From the NCBI GenBank assembly GCA_934630995.1, contig CAKTXU010000043.1, forward strand, positions 1 to 9,666: a stretch of 9,666 bases of DNA, written 5' to 3'. The notes under the pieces were generated by a model. The model ran no database searches and was not told the DNA's origin. It saw only the letters and a list, made by a program, of their open reading frames with translations. The translations under genes were made by a program, and so were the position numbers. How positions within the stretch are numbered: the stretch's first letter is position 1; every line of letters starts with the position of its first letter. This DNA is from an uncultured Eubacteriales bacterium (GTDB lineage Bacteria > Bacillota > Clostridia > Oscillospirales > Acutalibacteraceae). Shown here piece by piece: positions 6,807-9,666 of the stretch.

Positions 6807-7657
6807 AATGATTTGTCCGCGGTATCCCGCCGCACTTTTTGCCTGTATTCGCCGGGTTTCTGGCCGGTTATTTTCCGAAAGGACTGGGAAAAATACGATT
6901 GGGAGGAAAAGCCGGTGAAGGAGGCGATTTGGGAGATGGAGTGATCGGTGCTCTTGAGCAGGTTTTTGCTCTCCTCAATACGGCGGGCGATGAGATAATT
7001 GATGGGGGACAGGCCGTAATCCTCGGTAAAGGCGTGGGCCAGATAGTATTTGCTCACGTGGGTCACGTCGGCCAGATCCTGCAGGGTGAGCGGCTCGCGG
7101 AAGTGGCTGTCGATATACCGTTTAGCGACCCCGCAGGCCAGATTGGCCTTTCTGGAGGGCATAACCGACATGGAAAACCCCGTCTCCCGGATCATGTGGA
7201 TAATCATGACCTCCAGCAAATTCTGACACACGGTTTCATGATAGGGGGAACGGGTCTCCGCTTCCCGCAAAAGGGTATCCAGATAAAACTGGATTTCATG
7301 CCGTTTTTCGCGGAAGCTGAGCACCTGATGGGTGTCGGCGCCTTCCTCCTCTTGAAAAGAGAAGGCGATCCCCTCGACGCCGAGCACGACATATTCCAGC
7401 GGCCGGGCATTGTCCGACATTTCGGTATGCGATACATTGGGATTGACGATGATCAGATCATTTTCGCGCACAGGAAAGGTCTTCCCCTCCACCAAAAAAC
7501 GGCCGCCGCCCCGCAGTACATAGAAAAACTCGGAAAAATAATGGGTATGGGGGATGCTGTGCCAGTCTCTCTCATATTTAGCGGAGGTCACATAAAGCAG
7601 CTTTGTTTCCGGGCGCTTTTCCTCACTTCCATCCAGTTCAAACCGCTTATTGCTCAT
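6800..7657 (-). CDS. AraC-family transcriptional regulator with N-terminal cupin sensor
   Basis: This 285-residue DNA-binding regulator probably responds to a sugar or glycan ligand and controls the divergent ABC transporter operon. The N-terminal half is a cupin-like AraC ligand-binding domain, with H37-T-H39, E43 and H77 in the usual cupin pattern and the glycine-rich turn RGGGRF at 49-54. Residues about 176-277 form the double helix-turn-helix: the first unit is around LTLQDLADVTHVSKYYLAHAF, and the second around ISQIASFTGFSSQSYFSQSFRKITG, ending with the conserved PGEYR. The open frame reaches up to 7732, but ATG at 7657 is preferred. An excellent ribosome site (AGGAGGAG, complement of 7665-7672) sits 7 bases before it, and the longer start would lie upstream of the inferred transcription start. 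Translation ends inside the bidirectional terminator. The ligand cannot be deduced. Confidence 0.92.
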   Translation of the reverse strand: MSNKRFELDGSEEKRPETKLLYVTSAKYERDWHSIPHTHYFSEFFYVLRGGGRFLVEGKTFPVRENDLIIVNPNVSHTEMSDNARPLEYVVLGVEGIAFSFQEEEGADTHQVLSFREKRHEIQFYLDTLLREAETRSPYHETVCQNLLEVMIIHMIRETGFSMSVMPSRKANLACGVAKRYIDSHFREPLTLQDLADVTHVSKYYLAHAFTEDYGLSPINYLIARRIEESKNLLKSTDHSISQIASFTGFSSQSYFSQSFRKITGQKPGEYRQKVRRDTADKSLK

Positions 7658-7720
7658 CGGCGCACTCCTCCTGCTCCTGTCAAAATATTGTCCTTGTAAA
7701 AAGTGATCGTCAATATATGT

Positions 7721-7749
7721 ATTATATGTCAATTTCTATCAATCGGCAA
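7721..7749 (-). promoter_or_regulatory. Promoter of the AraC regulator gene
   Basis: On the minus strand there is a perfect -10 TATAAT (complement of 7721-7726) and a -35 TTGCCG (complement of 7744-7749), separated by 17 bases. The start of transcription would be near 7714, about 57 nt before the ATG at 7657. GTCAAT-type repeats on the plus strand overlap this promoter, so autoregulation by the AraC protein is possible. Confidence 0.65.
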
Positions 7750-7786
7750 GTTCTCTAATGAATTTTACATAGTATAAGATAATCTG

Positions 7787-7827
7787 CGCATAATATGCGA
7801 TGTTCTCCGGCTGAATCGCCGCATAAT
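7787..7827. repeat. Candidate operator: CGCATAATATGCG palindrome plus a direct repeat of GCATAAT
   Basis: CGCAT and ATGCG form an inverted repeat around AAT at 7787-7799. The heptamer GCATAAT in it (7788-7794) recurs at 7821-7827, 33 bp downstream, about three helical turns. The position, between two divergent promoters and next to an AraC-family gene, suits a regulator binding site. Which protein binds is not shown by the sequence. Confidence 0.35.
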
Positions 7828-7921
7828 CGCTTTGAAATATAAAAAATCGATTAAATGGTAATCATAATTAGACAGAAAACCGAAAAAAGCAAGATATATA
7901 AAGTTTTGCGCAACATTCACA

Positions 7922-7949
7922 TTGATTCGCCCCATAGAAAACGTATACT
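7922..7949 (+). promoter_or_regulatory. Promoter of the ABC transporter operon
   Basis: A -35 box TTGATT (7922-7927) and a -10 box TATACT (7944-7949) are separated by 16 bases. Transcription would begin near 7956, giving a leader of about 82 nt before ATG 8038. The -10 and its downstream bases (TATACTAGTA, 7944-7953) are identical to those at the two-component promoter (512-521). Confidence 0.6.
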
Positions 7950-8037
7950 AGTAAGTGAAGCAATACCACACATCAACACGGCGAACACATCAGAAAAGCA
8001 ACAATCCATGTCAAATGACAAGGGAGGAACGCAGACC

Positions 8038-9381
8038 ATGAAAAAATTTGTATCCATCGGATTGGCCTCGACCCTGCTGCTCGCGTCTCTTGCCGGATGC
8101 TCTTCCAAAGAGGATGCGGGAAGCGGCTCCGCCGGAGGAAAGAAGACCACGCTGACCGTGGCGGCACTGGAATCCGCTTATGAAGCCGACATGTGGAAGG
8201 AAATCGTCAAGGCGTTTGAAGCCGAAAACGAGGGCGTGAAGGTCGAGCTGATCATCGACAAGAACCTGGAGGACGTCATAGGCCCGAAGATGAAGGCCGG
8301 CAATTATCCGGATGTCGTTCATCTGGCCACCGGCCGGCCGGCGGCACTCACTGAAACTATGATCAAGGACAACGCCCTGCGGGATTTGACCGCCGTGATG
8401 GACATGAAGGTTCCCGGCGAAAACGTGACGGTCAAGGAAAAAATCCTTCCCGGCTTCCTAGACACCTCGCTGACCAAGCCCTATTCCGACGGCAAGACCT
8501 ATCTGGCACCGATGTTCTACGGTCCCTGCGGCCTGTTCTATAACGCGGGACTGTTCGAAGCCAAGGGCTGGTCGGTTCCCACCACCTGGGAGGAGATGTG
8601 GGCGCTGGGCGAAGCGGCCAAGGCGGAGGGCATCGCGCTCTTCACCTACCCCACCACCGGCTATTTTGACGCCTTCTTCTACGCGATGATGTACAGCGTA
8701 GGCGGCGATGAATTCTTCAAGAAGGCCACCAGCTACAGCGAAGGCGTTTGGGACAGCGACGAGGCCACCCAGATCTTCAATACCATGGCTAAGCTGGCCA
8801 CCTACACCGAGAAGACTACGGTTGCCAACGCCAACAACGACAACTTCACCAAGAACCAGCAGCTCATACTCGACAACAAGGCGCTATTCATGCCCAACGG
8901 CAACTGGGTCATCGGCGAGATGGCCGAGGCGCCCAAGAAGGACGGCTTTAAATGGGGCTTTGCTCCGTTGCCGGCCTTCAAGGAGGGCGGGGATCTGTAC
9001 TCCTACACCTTCTTCGAGCAGGTCTGGAGCCCGAAGGAATCCAAAAATCAGGAGCTGGCCAACAAATTTATCGCTTTCCTGTACAGCGACAAGGCCGCCG
9101 ACATCTTCCGCGAAAAGGGCAAGGGCGGCGCTTATCAGCCCATCGACGGCATCACCGACAAAATGAGCAACGAGGCCAAGCTGATGTACGGTATTTATAA
9201 CGACGGCAAGGTCAAGCCCGCTCTGGGCGCGTTTGCCACCACCGATCCGGTCGAAGGCGTCAGCATGGCGGATTCCCTGTTCGGCACCTTCAACAGCATC
9301 GTCAGCGGCGACAAGTCTGTGGACGATTGGAGAGCAGCCGTCAAATCGGCCAGCGATGCGCTGCGCGCGGCCCTCAAGTAA
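8038..9381 (+). CDS. Carbohydrate ABC transporter substrate-binding lipoprotein
   Basis: This extracellular, lipid-anchored receptor (SBP_bac_1-like) delivers a sugar to an ABC importer. The 447-residue precursor starts MKKF with a hydrophobic signal and the lipobox LAGC, so C21 should be lipidated after signal peptidase II cleavage. A Ser/Gly-rich spacer (about 22-37) precedes the binding domain. Family features include W53 with a helix leading into VKVELI, PDVV at 91-94, the GLFYNAGLF segment (165-173) followed by PTTWEEM (181-187), and many aromatic residues suited to sugar stacking. ATG 8038 is chosen because AGGGAGG (8021-8027) lies 10 bases upstream and the signal peptide begins there. 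The in-frame extension to 7855 has no such support. Codons are strongly biased to C- or G-ending forms, more than in neighbouring genes, suggesting high expression. Related receptors bind maltose, N-acetylglucosamine oligomers or mannosides, and the ligand here cannot be read. Confidence 0.93.
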   Translation: MKKFVSIGLASTLLLASLAGCSSKEDAGSGSAGGKKTTLTVAALESAYEADMWKEIVKAFEAENEGVKVELIIDKNLEDVIGPKMKAGNYPDVVHLATGRPAALTETMIKDNALRDLTAVMDMKVPGENVTVKEKILPGFLDTSLTKPYSDGKTYLAPMFYGPCGLFYNAGLFEAKGWSVPTTWEEMWALGEAAKAEGIALFTYPTTGYFDAFFYAMMYSVGGDEFFKKATSYSEGVWDSDEATQIFNTMAKLATYTEKTTVANANNDNFTKNQQLILDNKALFMPNGNWVIGEMAEAPKKDGFKWGFAPLPAFKEGGDLYSYTFFEQVWSPKESKNQELANKFIAFLYSDKAADIFREKGKGGAYQPIDGITDKMSNEAKLMYGIYNDGKVKPALGAFATTDPVEGVSMADSLFGTFNSIVSGDKSVDDWRAAVKSASDALRAALK

Positions 9382-9435
9382 AAAACCGTCCTTATTGAAA
9401 TACTTGCCGTTGCAAAATGGATGGATAAGGCGCAG

Positions 9436-9470
9436 AATAACGGTGAGTAGAGCTTCTACTCACCGTTATT
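9436..9470 (+). terminator. Intercistronic stem-loop between binding protein and permease genes
   Basis: A perfect 16-bp stem, AATAACGGTGAGTAGA (9436-9451) with TCTACTCACCGTTATT (9455-9470), closes a 3-base loop. Only a weak T-rich tail (ATTG) follows, so it is more likely a partial terminator or an mRNA-stabilising structure than a full stop. Such hairpins are known to leave more mRNA for the binding protein than for the membrane permeases in ABC transporter operons. Confidence 0.75.
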
Positions 9471-9531
9471 ATTGACCGGCCGATGCGCGTCCGCACCGGC
9501 GACGAATGCAAGCCGAAAGGTGGAAGGTAGT

Positions 9532-9666
9532 ATGTTAAGCAAACAGAAGGGGCGAGGCCGGTTCATCTTTTTCTGCGCGGCGCCGGCCATTCTCCTGTTC
9601 ACGATTTTTATGGTGATTCCCACCATTCAGGTGTTCTGGATGTCGCTGTTCAAATGGGGCGGCTAT
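9532..9666 (+). CDS. 5' end of a sugar ABC transporter permease (MalF/UgpA-like)
   Basis: Forty-five residues are visible before the window ends. ATG 9532 is preceded by AAAGGTGG (9516-9523) with an 8-base gap. The protein begins with a short basic segment (MLSKQKGRGR) followed by one membrane helix (about residues 11-32) and a V-F-W-M-S-L-F-K-W-G-G stretch. This matches the N terminus of MalF/UgpA-type inner-membrane permeases, which usually read as a proline-containing first helix then SxxxSFxxWxG. It would form half of the translocation channel for the receptor encoded just upstream. A second permease gene is expected beyond the window. The partner ATPase may lie elsewhere, as it often does for this transporter class. 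Confidence 0.85.
   Translation, partial: MLSKQKGRGRFIFFCAAPAILLFTIFMVIPTIQVFWMSLFKWGGY

Larger units (their letters stand above)
7658..8037. other. Divergent regulatory region between the AraC regulator and the ABC transporter
   Basis: This 380-base stretch without a supported gene is clearly more AT-rich than the flanking genes. It holds the regulator's leader and promoter on the minus strand, the transporter's promoter and a leader of about 80 nt on the plus strand, and several short repeats between them. GTCAAT occurs at 7709-7714 and 7728-7733, with a variant ATCAAT at 7738-7743. GCATAAT occurs at 7788-7794 and 7821-7827. The 8-base palindrome TTGCGCAA lies at 7906-7913, a little upstream of the transporter -35. 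The plus-strand frame is open from 7855 to the transporter gene, but it has no ribosome site and runs across the promoter. Confidence 0.7.

Noticed and set aside
6839..7699. Long plus-strand open frame (286 codons) covering nearly all of the AraC regulator
   Set aside because: It is the antisense of a well-recognised cupin-AraC gene. Its translation has no domain, and long antisense frames are common in GC-rich genes.
7906..7913. TTGCGCAA as a catabolite-repression (cre) site
   Set aside because: It is an 8-base palindrome, but the flanks do not fit the cre consensus well enough to claim.
7855..8037. 61-codon N-terminal extension of the ABC binding protein
   Set aside because: It spans the inferred promoter and start of transcription, lacks a ribosome site and would bury the lipoprotein signal peptide.

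Overview
The window looks like a carbohydrate-uptake and glycan-processing locus from a fairly GC-rich, Gram-positive gut-type Clostridia bacterium, possibly Oscillospiraceae-like. This placement is inferred. It rests on YesM/YesN-type two-component genes, a PPKTG-type sortase signal followed by a membrane segment and RRK tail, strong AGGAGG-type ribosome binding sites, GTG/TTG starts, and GC-rich genes with AT-rich intergenic stretches. No rRNA, tRNA, CRISPR array, insertion sequence or phage gene was seen.

Layout, left to right. Positions 1-467 hold the 3' end of a gene for a probably secreted protein of unknown function (P1). Positions 568-3047 hold a response regulator (REC-AraC, YesN type) and a sensor histidine kinase (YesM type), translationally coupled by a 4-base overlap. 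They end in an intrinsic terminator whose left arm and loop lie inside the kinase gene. Positions 3162-5840 encode a cytoplasmic GH38 alpha-mannosidase with its own -10 element. Positions 5959-6747 encode a small secreted, sortase-anchored protein (P2) whose central domain is recognisably paralogous to P1. A bidirectional terminator (6771-6806) separates it from a convergent AraC-family regulator (7657-6800, minus strand). A 380-base divergent intergenic region with two face-away promoters follows. Next come a sugar ABC transporter lipoprotein (8038-9381), a strong intercistronic hairpin, and the start of a MalF/UgpA-like permease cut by the window end.

How the parts may work together (inference). 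The membrane kinase senses an extracellular signal and the AraC-type response regulator probably activates neighbouring promoters. Direct GTTTTA repeats lie where a -35 box would be upstream of the mannosidase, and related repeats lie upstream of P2. The ABC transporter, probably controlled by the divergent cupin-AraC regulator, would import an oligosaccharide, and the mannosidase would trim alpha-mannosyl residues inside the cell. P1 and P2 flank the kinase/mannosidase unit and share an unrecognised domain. They are the most novel element here and could be surface factors that bind or help process the glycan.
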